DNA of 64,000 nt from Culex pipiens pallens (GCF_016801865.2 NC_068938.1:196696429-196760428), one strand, 5' to 3'; shown: positions 11,655 to 22,786, numbered from the stretch's first letter. Numbers and translations are program-made. The notes: generated from the sequence alone by a model not told the origin.

Positions 11655-11790
11655 AACAAAACAAAATAAATAGCTTACTCCTTTCTCAAATGTTATTTCT
11701 CAGTCCAATTGGCTCCTCATACATGAAAAAAATGGCTTATATAGGCCTAGGATCACATGTCTACAAAGTTTCATTGATATTTTTTTTGCT
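11655..11790 (-). repeat. Family C right-arm fragment
   Basis: ttggctcctcatacatga, atggcttatataggcctagg and acatgtctacaaagtttcatt mirror the left arm at 5813-6000 and match 25440-25540. It sits just outside the family A copy. Confidence 0.65.
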
Positions 11791-12065
11791 TTTTTGTTTA
11801 GAGGCAACTTTTTTTCTTGCCATTCTCGAATGGTAAAATGGCTTAATTGTCATCGCCAAAAATAGCAGTGCAGAAAAATTCAGCTCGTTGCCAAACTTGT
11901 TATTTTTTCAGCACTAACTCAGCTCTAAAAAATTCCCCGCAAGTCGAAAATATAACTTCTGTCAACCCATTTTTAACTTCTATTTAAGATATTTTAGACC
12001 ATTGTACATGGGCAAAAAAGCGTACAAATCGCAAATTATTCCTACTATGAAAAGAAGCTGGACAA
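11791..12065. other. AT-rich intron, no feature seen
   Basis: No repeat with clear borders and no coding signal; contains scattered 'ttcagcac' words also seen in the ttttcagcac repeat at 26440-26880. Confidence 0.5.
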
Positions 12066-12772
12066 AGCATCTGAGCAAACCTTAAAAAATCAGTTTTAAC
12101 GTAGCAATTCAGGATTATGTGTTAGAGGAAAGTAATGTTCGGGGCACTTTAAGAGCTCTAAAAAATAAACATTTTTATTTTTTGACAAGTCAATTTGGAC
12201 TTAAGGGAAAATTTAAATCTTAAATATCTCGAAAAATCGCAGGCCAAATTTTAAGCGCCAGATTGCATTCGAAAGAAGATATCTAGCACTATAAACGCTG
12301 AAAAAATCTCAGGAGTATTTTTCTTTAAATTCGAGGTATCTTCATTTGGAAATGTCTGGTTTTCAAGGGAAAAGTGTATGGAACCACCCTAATGAAATTC
12401 GAAAATTGTCCATTTATGTTTTTCCATGTGGTTTTGCCCGCTGAACCTGAATCTGCCCTCAGAATTGAGCTGAAGTGTCAACAAATCAATTTTTGGTCAT
12501 ATTTTGTGTTTCTTTGATAATTTTACATCGAATGCAACCTGGCGCTTAAAATTTCGCCTACGCTTTTTCGAGAAATTTAAAATTTAAATTTGCATATTTT
12601 TTAACCTTAATTTGGCTATAACTTTTGAACCTTAAGTCCAAATTGACTTGTCAAAAAACAAAAATGTTTATTTTTTAGAGCTCTGATAGTGCTCCGGACA
12701 TCACGCTCCTCTAAAACATAACCCTGAATTGCTACGTTCAAAAAACTGTTTTTTATGGTTTGCTCAGATGCT
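12066..12772 (+). repeat. Foldback element F, 707 bp
   Basis: Ends AGCATCTGAGCAAACC and GGTTTGCTCAGATGCT are exact inverted repeats. The arms continue with mismatches, including gtagcaattcagg / ctgaattgctac and aagtcaatttggactta / taagtccaaattgactt, towards a centre near 12400. Non-coding. Confidence 0.8.
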
Positions 12773-13990
12773 AAATTTGGCCGTAGATTGTAGATGTGTA
12801 GTGTAGATTGCGAGATAAACTGTTGGTGTCTTCGACAAAGTTGCTTGGATTGGCAAGCATAACAACTTTCTGGAAGCCAAAAATCCAAAAAATATTCCTG
12901 AAAAGCTAGCTTTTCAAAAACACTCTAATCGTGAACCACCCTAATTTTGAATCAAACCAAAAGTTGTCCCTTTGCATTTGCAACAACTATCCGGAAGACA
13001 CCAAAGCTCCGAAACTTCATCATTTTTTGGAAAATAAATTTCCCACTCAATTTTGCGATCATTTGAACTTTTCAGCACTTGTTTCGAAAAGTAATACAAT
13101 TCAACTTTTTTTTTTATTTAAGCAGTTAATTGACAAAATACATGAACAATTGTAAAATTACACATTTTCAGAAGTAAAACAACGCATTTTATCTGTCACA
13201 AAAAATGAACCTCTTCCCACATGTAATATTACTCTGATTTTTTTTTTTTGTGAACCTAGCCAAGCCTTAATGCCACTATCTTTGAAGTCTACATTTCAAA
13301 ATCCCGTTCTTCTCACGCTCTCACAATTATCCGATGATAATCAAACAGTGCACTGAAATAAAGTGAAATTACACTCGCGCAACCATCAGCCAGACTTGGT
13401 TCGCAGAGGCGAGATTCAAGTGGAAAATCCACTTTCCTGGCCACAATCTCCAGTAGAGCAAATGACCATTTCCACAAATGCAAATAGACCGTCGTCCATA
13501 TTGTTTAGCGGGAAAGTGCTTTGAAACGTCGAGGGTTTTTTTTAATGTCTTAAAACTTACAAGTTTTTGTTTCATTGATTTTTCCTAAATTTTCACCAGA
13601 AAAAAAATTAAGTGTTGTTTGCTAATTTTAAGACTTTATCAAATGTTATGTCCCAAGCTGCTGCCGTCACGACTCCTGACTCTCTCTCTTCCTAGTCTCA
13701 ATTATGCATATTAGAGCAAATCGTTATCGTTTCCAGTCCGAACTGGGTTCATCCTTTGGTCAAACTTGCAACATGCAACGATTGTAGATTTTGTTTGCTC
13801 GTCCTTATGTTTGAAGCTCGCTGGAACCAGAATAAAGTCGAATTGTAGTTTGAAGATTAATGAACAAATTAATATTTTAAGATACCTTTTTGAAAAAATA
13901 TCATCATTTTCAACAATTTAAAAACTAAAAAAAAAACAGAATCAAAATTTTTTAATTAACTTAAATGATTTTTACTTTTCCTCTTTCCAG
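12773..13990. other. End of upstream intron
   Basis: 12773-13260 has repeat scraps: a ttcagcacttgtttcgaaaag remnant near 13070, and a piece ending atgtaatattactctg resembling the CACAG MITE. 13260-13990 looks unique and ends in the pyrimidine tract and AG of the S4 exon. Confidence 0.6.
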
Positions 13991-14166
13991 ATTTAATAGT
14001 AGTAGTAGCATCGATGGTTGTGCTGTCAGTTGGCTCAAATGGACAGGTGTTCGCGACGAGTGCGATCCGCGGTATCCGGTTTCTGCAGATCCTCCGGATG
14101 CTGCACGTGGACCGGCAGGGCGGCACCTGGCGGCTCCTCGGGTCGGTCGTGTTCATCCATCGGCAG
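13991..14166 (+). CDS. KCNQ: KCNQ exon: S4 voltage sensor and S4-S5 linker
   Basis: The exon follows a pyrimidine-rich acceptor (ctctttccag) and ends at a gtgagt donor. Two leading bases complete a codon begun upstream; 58 full codons follow. Visible motifs are SNGQVFATSAIRGIRF and LQILRMLHVDRQGG, the KCNQ S4 with its spaced arginines and the usual Gln at one charge position, then TWRLLGSVVFIHRQ, the start of the S4-S5 linker. This segment moves on depolarisation and couples to the gate. It is 91 bp from the S5/pore exon. The codons are GC-rich in an AT-rich surrounding, as in the other exons. Assignment to KCNQ rather than Kv1-4 is firm because of the RQGGTWRLLGSVV signature. Confidence 0.95.
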
Positions 14167-14257
14167 GTGAGTGGTTTTTGTACTATTTTAGTACAAGACG
14201 TCCAAAACTAATTTTGAGATTCTTGTACTAAAAAAATCATGCATTTACCGTTCCCAG
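14167..14257 (+). other. 91-bp intron between S4 and S5 exons
   Basis: GTGAGT donor and ttcccag acceptor. The intron contains TTTTAGTACAA (14186-14196) and its reverse complement TTGTACTAAAA (14223-14233), which could pair as a short hairpin. The same motif recurs in the next intron. Confidence 0.9.
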
Positions 14258-14509
14258 GAGCTGATAACGACACTGTACATCGGTTTCCTGGGGCTAATAT
14301 TTAGCTCCTACTTTGTGTATCTGGCGGAGAAGGACGTGACGGGGCCGGACGGGCGGCAGGACTTTGCCAGCTACGCCGACGCGCTCTGGTGGGGCGTCAT
14401 CACGGTCACGACGATCGGTTACGGCGACACGGTGCCCCAGACGTGGATGGGCAAGATCGTGGCGTCCTGCTTCAGCGTGTTTGCAATCTCGTTCTTCGCA
14501 CTACCGGCG
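14258..14509 (+). CDS. KCNQ: KCNQ exon: S5, pore helix, selectivity filter, start of S6
   Basis: 84 codons in phase 0 with a ttcccag acceptor and gtgagt donor. S5 is ELITTLYIGFLGLIFSSYFV. The turret is EKDVTGPDGRQDF, the pore helix YADALWWGVITV, the selectivity filter TTIGYGD, and S6 runs MGKIVASCFSVFAISFFALPA. The S5 position that is Trp in KCNQ2-5 (the retigabine site) is Leu here (TTLYIG), as in KCNQ1. The outer-pore residue two after GYGD is Val, also KCNQ1-like. The donor lies exactly inside the S6 PAG hinge, after ALPA. Confidence 0.96.
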
Positions 14510-14575
14510 GTGAGTTTTAGTACAACTGTACTAAACTTTAGTACAACTGATTTTAATCGAATTTCTCCCCAACAG
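14510..14575 (+). other. 66-bp stop-free intron at the S6 hinge
   Basis: GTGAGT donor and cccaacag acceptor. The length is a multiple of three and the frame has no stop, so unspliced RNA would stay open and add 22 residues between ALPA and GILGSG. It contains TTTTAGTACAAC (14515-14526) and CTTTAGTACAAC (14536-14547) with TGTACTAAA between them. The KCNQ family is continuous through this point, so normal removal is expected. Confidence 0.88.
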
Positions 14576-14803
14576 GGCATCCTCGGGTCCGGTTTCGCGC
14601 TCAAGGTGCAGCAAAAGCAGCGCCAGAAGCACTTCAACCGCCAGATCCCGGCCGCGGCCATGCTGATCCAGTGCCTCTGGCGCTGCTACGCCGCCGACAA
14701 GAGCTTCCACTCGGACGCGACCTGGCAGATCTACGTCAAGTCGGACGACCAGAATGCCAACAGCTCGAGCGCCGGCACCGCCCTCCCGGCGCAGCTGGGC
14801 AAA
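14576..14803 (+). CDS. KCNQ: KCNQ exon: end of S6 and helix A (calmodulin-binding IQ)
   Basis: 76 codons in phase 0, closing with ...AQLGK before gtgagt. GILGSGFALKVQQKQ ends S6 and enters the cytoplasm; QRQKHFNRQIPAAA leads to helix A with LIQCLWRCYAA, the IQ-type calmodulin-binding element of KCNQ channels. The Trp-Arg pair typical of this helix is intact. The segment after SDATWQIYVK is less conserved and rich in Ser and Asn, marking the start of the A-B linker. The open frame continues into the intron to a stop at 15008-15010, which would give a truncated channel if the donor were skipped; nothing supports that as a real isoform. Confidence 0.94.
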
Positions 14804-15454
14804 GTGAGTGCGTTGCTTAGCGGTGTACGTGTTTTTGTATGTCTAGTTGTTGAAATTGCGAAAAGAGGAACCACTCTGCGGAAGGAGAGTGAGAGAAAGA
14901 AAACACCCACACCCACCCCGCGGCCGGCTCGGAATTATACCTGGAAAATCCTTGTCCTAATCCAGAATCCTGAAGACTACTGCACCTTGCTATCCCTCAG
15001 ATTTGCATAACCTTCCTCGCGACTTGACTAAAAACTCTCGACTTTGTTTTGAAAATGACAGCTAAAGCAAGATGTCGATTTCAAGAATAATCAAGAGTTG
15101 AGCTTCTATTCCTCAATGCCTCAAATAGCTGTAAATATGTGCAAGCATTTCTTGATCAACGTTTGGGTGTATTCGTTAAATATTTGTCTTGAAAACCATT
15201 TTTTTGATCTGCTTCCTAAAACTCCATGAAATTATTCAAATGAAAAACCAATCTACTTTAAAAACAATCCTTTGATGTTTTTTTGTATCAACATTAAAAA
15301 TAAGCAAAATGTTCAAAATTGCCATTTTTATTTATTTTAAATATTTAAATAACAATAAATTGTACAAGGTTTTTCAACAATAATAAAAACTTTCCGCACA
15401 ATAATTATTTTTTGCTCTTCGATTTTTTTGGTTTTATTTTTTCGTCAAAAAGAT
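14804..15454 (+). other. Start of 21.7-kb intron, unique sequence
   Basis: Begins GTGAGTGCG. Unique up to about 15450, AT-rich after 15130. No gene or repeat boundary seen. Confidence 0.6.
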
Positions 15455-15640
15455 ATTTATTTACAAAAAAAGGTCCCTCGACTCTGTTCGGGGCCAAGAG
15501 GATGGGACAAAAAATAAAAAAATACAAAAACTGAAATAACAAGCCATAGTCTTAACATCTGAATAAAAAAATATGTAAAAGTGCATTCTACACCCGCCCA
15601 GTTGTTTTGGGATCATTAGTTTTCAAAATATCCAAGTATT
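15455..15640 (+). repeat. Family B repeat, fragment
   Basis: Contains aataacaagccatagtctt, gtgcattctacacc and the gttttgggatcattagtttt words of family B. Confidence 0.55.
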
Positions 15641-15699
15641 GAAGAGATTTTTTTTTTCGCCGTAAAAAAATGCAATTTTTTCTCTAAATAAGCCTAAAA

Positions 15700-17000
15700 A
15701 TAATTGTTATTGCAATATGGGTATCAAATGATCGGGTTTTTTTTATCATACATTTCGAATTTTATACCATTTATTTATTTAAAAAGAAAGGAAAAAAAAG
15801 AAAGAATAATTCTCATACCCGCCGGCAGCTTGGTCCAGTTCACAGGTGTTCGCTTGATCAAACAATTTGTCATCTTATGCCATTTATTTATTTAAAATAC
15901 TGAAAATTTTCGCAAAACTACGTATTTTCGAAAAAAATACTCCAAATTTCAGTTTTTTACTATAGGAGTATGAAATGTGTGAAATTTTTCATACATTTTG
16001 AATGTAATAACATCATTTTTGAATATACTCAATTTTTCCACAAAACTACGTTTTTTTAGTATTAAAAGTTTTAGTTTTTCACAATATGGGTATCAAATTA
16101 TCGGGATTTTTTCATACATTCCGAATGTAAAACCATTTTTTTAAATACTCAAAATTTTCACAAAACTACGTATTTACGAAAAAATACTTAAATTTTAAGT
16201 TTTTCACGATATGATTATCAAATGATCGGATTTTTTTAAACAATTCAAATGCAATAACAACAATTTTTGAAAATATTCAAAAATTTTACGCATTTTCGAA
16301 AAATTACTTCACGGTATGGGAAAAAAACGTAGTTATGTGAAAAATTTGAGTATTTTCATAAAAATATGTTATTTCATTCAAAATTGTGTGAAAAAAATCC
16401 CGATCGTTTTATACCCATATTGTAAAAAGCTGAAATTTTAAATATTTTTTTCGAAAATACATAGTTTTGTGAAAATTTGCAGTATTTTCAAAAAATGTTG
16501 TTATTACATACAAAATGTATGAAAATTCCCGATCATTTAATACCCATATTGTAAAAAGCTTAAATTTAAAAAAAATCGAAAGTACATAGTTTTTTGAAAA
16601 TTTTGAGTACTTCCAAAAAAATGTGTTATAACTTTCGAAATGTATGAAAAAATCCCCATCGTTTGATATCCATATTGTAAAAAACTGAAATATTGAGTAT
16701 TTTTTGGAACATGCGTAGTTTTTGAAAAATCCTGATCATTTGATTTTTATATTGTGAAAAAATAAAATTTTGAGTATATTTTCAAAAATATCCAGTTTTT
16801 TGAAATTTTTGAGTATTTAAAAAAATGTTTATATCACATTTGAAATGTATGACAAATTTCCTATCGTTTGATATCCATATTGTGTAAAACTGAAATTTGG
16901 AGTATTTTTTCGAAAATACGTTGTTTTGTGAAAATTTTGAGTATTTTCAAAAATGTTGTTATTACATTCGAAAACTATTAAAAAAAATCCGATCATTTGA
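15700..17000 (+). repeat. ~125-bp tandem repeats in inverted halves
   Basis: Units carry 'atatgggtatcaaatgatcgg', 'tacatttcgaatgtaa', 'tactcaaaattttcacaaaacta'. Steps are 122-129 bp. Orientation flips near 16320: before it gggtatcaaat, after it atttgatacccat. Confidence 0.8.
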
Positions 17001-17002
17001 TA

Positions 17003-18720
17003 CAGTCAAACCTCTTTTTACGCGACCTCCTTTTGCGCGAATTTTTTTTTTTACGCGTTTTTTTTACGCGAAGAATTCAAAATAACGCGAACTCAATTTA
17101 CGCGAAAAATTCAAAATAACGCGGTCCGATTTTAAACTGTCGGAAGTCTTAACCATTATGGTCATATCTTCCTGTTCAACGGGGACCACAATCAGGGTTT
17201 TTACCATCAGTAGCTTCGGTATACTCTCTGCGATCTGTTAGAATGTACGAGGTCATCCAGGAACTCCCGGATGTCATGACCTGGATATCTACCGGATCAA
17301 CGGGGGTCTGTATGGCTATATTAACTATCGGTATAGCTTCAGGTAGCTTCAGTGGACCACGATGGACACTCTGCGGCATGTTGGATTGTTTTGGGTCATC
17401 CAGGAACTCCCGGAAGTCATGGCCTTGATATCTACCTGATCAACGGGGGTATGTATGGCTATATTAACCATCGGTATAGCTTCAGGTAGCTTCAGTGAGC
17501 CACGATGGACTCACTGCGATCTGTTAGAATGTACGAGGTCATACAGGAACTCCCGGATGTCATGGCCTGGATATCTACCTGATCAACGGGGGTATGTATG
17601 GCTATATTAACCATCGGTATAGCTTCAGGTAGCTTCAGTGGACCACGATGAACACTCTGCGGCATGTTGGATTGTTTTGGGGCCATCCAGGAACTCCCGG
17701 AAGTCCTGGCCTGGATATCTAACTGATCCAAGGTAGTATATATGGCTATATTATCCATCGGTATACCTGCAGGTAGCTTCAGTGGCCCTCGATGGAAAAT
17801 TTGTGACATGTTAGATTGTGTTGAGACATCCAGGAACTCGTCCTCAAATGCGAATGCTAATTCTAATGGGACATTTATGCGTTGATCAGGAAAATATCCA
17901 GCCATGCCTTCTGGGAGATCCTGGATGACCTCGTACATTCTAACAGATCGCAGAGAGTCCATCGTGGCTCACTGAAGCTACCTGAAGCTATACCGATGGT
18001 TAATTCACCCATATAGACTCCCGTTGATCAGGTAGATATCCTGGCCATGACTTCCGGGAGTTCTTGGATGACCCAAAACAATCCAATATGCCACAGAATG
18101 TCCATCGTGGTCCACTGAAGCTACCTGAAGCTATACCGATGGATAATATAGTTATATTGACCCCCGTTGATCAGGTAGATATCCAGGCCATGACTTCCGG
18201 GAGTTCCTGGATGACCCAAAACAATCCAACATGCCACAGGATGTCCATCGTGGTCCACTGAATCTACATGAAGCTATACCGATGGTTAATTCACCCATAT
18301 AGACCCCCGTTGATCCGGTAGATATCCTGGCCATGACTTCCGAGAGTTCCTGGATGACCCAAAACAATCCAATATGCCACAGAATGTCCATCGTGGTCCA
18401 CTGAAGCTATCTGAAGCTATACCGATGGATAATATAGTTATATTGACCCCCGTTGATCAGGTAGATATCCAGGCCATAACTTCCGGGAGTTCTTGGATGA
18501 CCTAGTACATTCTAACAAATCACAAGGTAACCATCGTAGGTCACGGAAGCTACCTGCAATTATTACGATGGTGGATACACTGGTACAGACCCTTGTTGAA
18601 CAGATAGATGTTCAATTCATTAGTTCCGGAAGTTCTTGCATAACCCAGAACATCCCAACCTGCTGTAGAATATACAGCGCAGGTCACTGAAGCTATTTTG
18701 AATAACCTGGAATTACATTA
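17003..18720 (+). mobile_element. Element H: Tigger-like end plus 143-bp inverted tandem repeats
   Basis: Starts at a TA with CAGTCAAACCTCTTTTTACG, which resembles Tigger/pogo termini, followed by several tacgcga words to about 17120. Then comes an array of 143-bp units in + orientation (marker tagcttcaggtagcttcag at 17334, 17477, 17620, and a variant at 17763). The same units continue inverted to about 18710. The right terminus was not found. Confidence 0.6.
17190..18710 (+). repeat. 143-bp tandem repeats, head-to-head halves
   Basis: + units step by 143 exactly (17334, 17477, 17620, 17763). Inverted units (actgaagctacctgaagc and variants) are at 17981, 18114, 18257, 18400, 18543 and 18686; all steps after the first (133) are 143. 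The first and last copies are more diverged than the middle ones. Confidence 0.9.
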
Positions 18721-18725
18721 TTATT

Positions 18726-19188
18726 AGGCCGATGCAAATATTTAAAAAAGTTTTTGTCCATCGGCCCTGGCCAAGGTCAAGGGGGGGCAAAAAAATAAAA
18801 AAAAATATAAAAATTTAAATAACAAGCCATTGTCTTCACATTTCAATGAAAAAAGTGTTTTAAAATGCATTTTACACTAGTTCAGTTGTTTTGCAATCAT
18901 TAGTTTTCAAAAAATCTAAGATCTGACAAAAACAAAAATTGTATCGAAAAAAAAGATTTTGCATCGAAAATATTCAAAAAATCTTAAGTTTTTTTAACAA
19001 ACCCAAACATGCTAAAAATGATTTTAAACGCAGGAGAATGTATTTTAATTTGATTTCAGCTGGTTGCACTTGAATTTTCATTGAAATTTTGAAGTTTATT
19101 GTAAAAATATTTTTTTTGCCCCCTGATTTTTCGGGCCAATTTTGAAGGGGGGGGTGACAAAAACTTTTAAAAATATTTGTACCAGCCT
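18726..19188 (+). repeat. Family B repeat, nearly complete copy
   Basis: Ends AGGCCGATGCAAATATTTAA and TAAAAATATTTGTACCAGCCT pair as imperfect inverted repeats. Interior phrases match 4128-4560 and 47690-48735. Non-coding, about 463 bp. Confidence 0.65.
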
Positions 19189-19559
19189 AAAGTATTTTTG
19201 TAAAAAAAATCATATAAACATAATTGCAATGGATAGCTGCCATCATCCCGGTTCCAAAACAGTATATTTTTTTTATGTTTGCATGGTTTTTCATACAATT
19301 ATAGCCAATGTCTCCCATATAACAAAATCCCAAAAGCTCTCCCTTGTAGCATTTTTAAACTTACAGGTTATATCATGGTTCTGAAAACCCTCATACGGCC
19401 TAAATAGGCTTTTATGGCCTACTTAAAACCTAAAATGATACTAGGAATGTGATTCAGTTAAGCACTGGACCGTGCTTAACCGAGGCAGCTGAACGATTCA
19501 AAACTGGGGCAGTGCAAACCCAAGGCGTGCAAAACCGGGGCATGACTGTACTTGAGGAA

Positions 19560-20060
19560 TCTCAACTCTTTGATTTTTTTCTAATTTTGGCAAACATGGG
19601 CACTAATTTAAAAAAAACCTAAAAATTGCTATAACTTGAAAACGGTTCACTTTATCAAATTTAACAGAAGTACTTTTTGATTGTAAATTTCTATATAAAC
19701 TATATTTTCAAAAAAAAAATGCAACATTTTTTTCCTTTTGGAATTTTATGAAAAGATGGCATTTTATGCCCCCTAAAACACATCAAAAAATAAAAAATGT
19801 GTATTTTCAGAAATAAATTTTAATACATTAATTTTAATTGCCAAAGACAGCAAATCGATTAAAAAATTACTCAAAAGATACAGATTTTGAAATTTTTAAA
19901 AATCATTTATGTATGAAAAGCTGCAAAATTTGAATCAAAATGAAAAATTATATGGACAAACTGATAACTGGCCCCAAAATCCCAAAAAATACGGCAAGTT
20001 TAAAAAAAACAACTAAAATTTAAATTTGAAAAAAAGGGTGACTTCGTAGAAAACTACTCA
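19560..20060 (-). repeat. Foldback family A, partial copy 3
   Basis: Contains gctataacttgaaaacggttcac and agatacagattttgaaat and the terminal 'acttcgtagaaaactactcag'. Only one arm. Confidence 0.6.
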
Positions 20061-20277
20061 GTAAAGTAACTGTTGAATAGTATAAAACAAAATGTGATAC
20101 TTTCTCTTTTGAATTTTAGACAATTATGCTTGTTGTTTTAATGAACCATTACTTTTAATCGAGGTCGATTTATCAGAGGTGGGGGACGAAAACTTCAAAT
20201 ACAATTTTTAGTAACCTCATAAGAAAGTTTACAAAAAAAATGCGTTGGCCTTATTTAATGATTAAATTTAGTCTATC
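20061..20277. other. Short AT-rich segment
   Basis: Contains a piece like the family B right end (ggtgggggacgaaaactt). Nothing else seen. Confidence 0.4.
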
Positions 20278-20281
20278 TTAA

Positions 20282-20894
20282 CCCTCTACTGCCCAAATTT
20301 ATTTTTCGAAAATTTCTATTTTTCCCGTGCTCAGGAGGTCATTTTGAGCAACTTTTGTTTTACCAAAAACTTCACTTCTCTTGTTTTATGTTTTTCTTGA
20401 TTTATTTTTAGTATTTTAATTTGCAATTATCTTGTTTAGTTTATGTTTGTTTTTAGTAGTATTTGGCCTAGTCTACCAACTCCTATCATTACATTTTGCC
20501 TATCTAATTTTTTCGTGATTTACAGTCACTTTTTGAATTTTTACTCGTTTTTATTTTTTTTTTTTCTGCTATAAAATGACACCATTACCATTTAAATTGT
20601 AGAAAAATGCGTAGAGGCATAGTCTGGGACACTACAAAAATTACCCTACTTCTTTTTATCTAAAATATAGGAAATGTTAGTAAAAAACACAGCCAAAGTT
20701 GACCCCTAAAAAACGACATTTTTAAAAACATTGGCAAAGTCCAATAAAACAAGTAAAACTTTCAACCCATGAATTTTCTAAAATTTTAAAAGTTCTTCTA
20801 TCCAATGCATTTATAAGATCAAAAATTTGTTGAAAAATGGATTTTTAGCGATTTTTTAAATCGAAGCCAGTCTAGGCGGGGTTTTTGTAGAAGG
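20282..20894 (+). mobile_element. Possible piggyBac-like MITE, 613 bp
   Basis: TTAA at 20278-20281 and 20895-20898 flanks CCCTCTAC and GTAGAAGG, which are near-inverted. TTAA duplication with a CCC start is the piggyBac pattern. The inverted repeats are short, so this is tentative. Non-coding. Confidence 0.4.
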
Positions 20895-20898
20895 TTAA

Positions 20899-22537
20899 AT
20901 AGACGCAGCCTTCAATCTGTTTGGATATTTTTCATTCTTTTTTACTCCAACCCGTTTTTTTATTTAACTTCAATAGGTCATATTTATTTGATAAACAAAA
21001 AAAATATAAACAGTTTAATGTTAAGTTTAATCAACAAGACTGCCCACAAAACTTTGCCTCATGTGCATTTTTAAGCATATATTATAAAAATCAAAATTGT
21101 ATTTATGAATTAACAGAACAAAGGGTCAATTCTGGTTTAATAAATAAATATTCAACATCTCAAAATTTACAAAATTTCAAATGGAACAACTATTAATTAT
21201 TGGCGAATAAGGTGTATAAAAGATTTTTTTTTTCAAATTTTAAATCAATAATACATCTTTACAAGCAGTTTCCAAACATTGATCAAGAAATGCATAAAAA
21301 ACAGACATTTGCAAAACAAGAGTCATTGTTGCTTGTACTTGTAGTTAGTGTGCTTCAACTCCCTAGAAATAGTCTTGCTTGCACGTGTTCCTCTTGTAAA
21401 GTTTACTGTTCAAGCTTGTTTGTCTGCTTTTTGCAATGTTTGTTTTCTCCACCGGGATTATTTGGATGGTTGTTCGTCCACTGTTGCTTCCTTCCTTCAC
21501 CACCTACTCCACTCTAAGCGGTCATCAGCATGTCCTCCGCACTGAGCTTTATCCTTTATCACCTTCCTTCAGGATAAACTCTCTCGCTTGCTTTGTAACG
21601 AACAAAAACTGAACCTTGGGGAACCATAGAGGATTTTAGGGTAAAATTTTCATATGTTTTTAATCCTACTATCCTCATATTTCACTCTATAAACTCATTT
21701 TTGCTTTTTTTTTTTACTATTATTGAGAAACTTTAATTTTACGAAATCTCCTACACTTGTTTGCATAAAAAAATATCTGAAACATTCTTTTTCACCAACT
21801 CTCAGCTTACATTCGCAAAAGTGTACAAGAAAAAGTGACTTTTTCGAGCAACTCGAACAATCCGTACAACATTCCCATCTAGTATCAAAATTCCACTTCA
21901 TTAGAGCAGATGAAAGCTCTGGCTGCTGCTGCTGCTGCAGTCCTCAAACACTTCACCCGATGCAACCATCCGAAACGGATACCTACCTTCTGCCCTGGGA
22001 ATTCCGGCAAGTCCTGGGCTGGTTTTGAGTTACACACAAACATGGTAAAAGAAAAGTTTGAATTTGGAAGGTCTTCATTTTTCTGTAATTTTATATTAAT
22101 TTATTTCTTATGGAATTACACATGATAATATGTGAATTTTACATACATAAAAAGTGATTTTTGTTACTGTGTTGTTTCCACACACATACTTCACAGCATG
22201 AGAAGGGTCTCGTTTTTTACTTTCAAAAATATGCTTGCAATCCACTTCTCTGCAAGCTTTTTGGCCGTTGGTCTGAAAAATTGTTCAACATCGCAGGTGG
22301 AACATTTTTGAACCCCACCAGCTCCCGCACAGTTGTGTAATTGAATCGAAAAGTGGAAGTGAATGAGATCTCTACAAAAAGTCCGTAATGGGGCCATCAT
22401 TGCAGGGGGAACATGCAATATCAATTATTATCCCCTCGACATGTGTGTGGAAAGCATTTGAGCTTTTTCGGAGTGCTAATTGGTTGTCGTAAAACGAATT
22501 CAGTTGTTGATGGAAATTTCGAGCTTTTTGAAGCTCG
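20899..22537. other. Intron, mostly unique
   Basis: No bordered repeat. Contains a (GCT)n run at about 21919-21935 and several short open frames without similarity to known proteins. Confidence 0.55.
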
Positions 22538-22547
22538 TAAGTAAATT

Positions 22548-22786
22548 CCCGCCCGTGTGGATCAATCGGACCGCGCACTGGACTCACAATCCAGAGGTCG
22601 CCGGTTCGAATCCCGCGGCGGGCGCTCTAAAATTCTTTGTGTAAATATGGGTATTCGGCGCCGTCGCTCCGTGCCATACTTTCATACACTTAAGAGCCCA
22701 GGGCGGCGAAGTCCTTGTAGATAAAAGGAAGCCACTAGTGGTTGGTACTAGCAATGGTGGCCGACAGCTATAAAGTCAACTTCGTT
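22548..22786 (+). mobile_element. tRNA-derived SINE, 239 bp
   Basis: 10-bp duplications TAAGTAAATT at 22538-22547 and 22787-22796. The tRNA-like head at 22551-22623 has GCCCG...CGGGC acceptor pairing, a perfect anticodon stem CTGGA-CTCACAA-TCCAG (CAC, Val-like), and a T-arm GCCGGTTCGAATCCCGCGG. The body continues ctccgtgccatactttcat, gccactagtgg and ggtggccgacagc. The well-kept stem suggests a young or conserved promoter. Confidence 0.9.

Larger units (their letters stand above)
15660..19548 (+). mobile_element. Tigger-like element T, degraded copy with insertions
   Basis: The same sequence as the element at 38124-42370: a ~125-bp internal repeat array at 15700-17000, then, after inserted DNA, the right arm at about 19200-19548 (atggatagctgcc, gtgattcagttaagcactgg, aaaccggggcatgactg) ending at TA. 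The left terminus is not recognisable. Non-coding. Confidence 0.6.

Noticed and set aside
1..13990. Search for the missing KCNQ S1-S3 exons
   Set aside because: No frame with the KCNQ S1-S3 signature or suitable splice sites was found; they probably lie upstream of the window.
14804..15010. Extension of the helix A exon past its donor
   Set aside because: The gtgagt donor is strong, the extension is low-complexity and ends at a stop; KCNQ phase and homology fit the donor.
17492..17962. 156-codon - strand frame with internal repeats
   Set aside because: It reads across the 143-bp array; 143 is not a multiple of three, so the repeats are in different frames, and no coding pattern is seen.
21919..21935. 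(GCT)n run as a coding polyglutamine or polyalanine tract
   Set aside because: No splice-bounded frame and no homology; treated as a microsatellite.
22551..22623. A tRNA-Val-like sequence (anticodon CAC)
   Set aside because: Folds well, but is followed by a SINE body and bracketed by 10-bp duplications.
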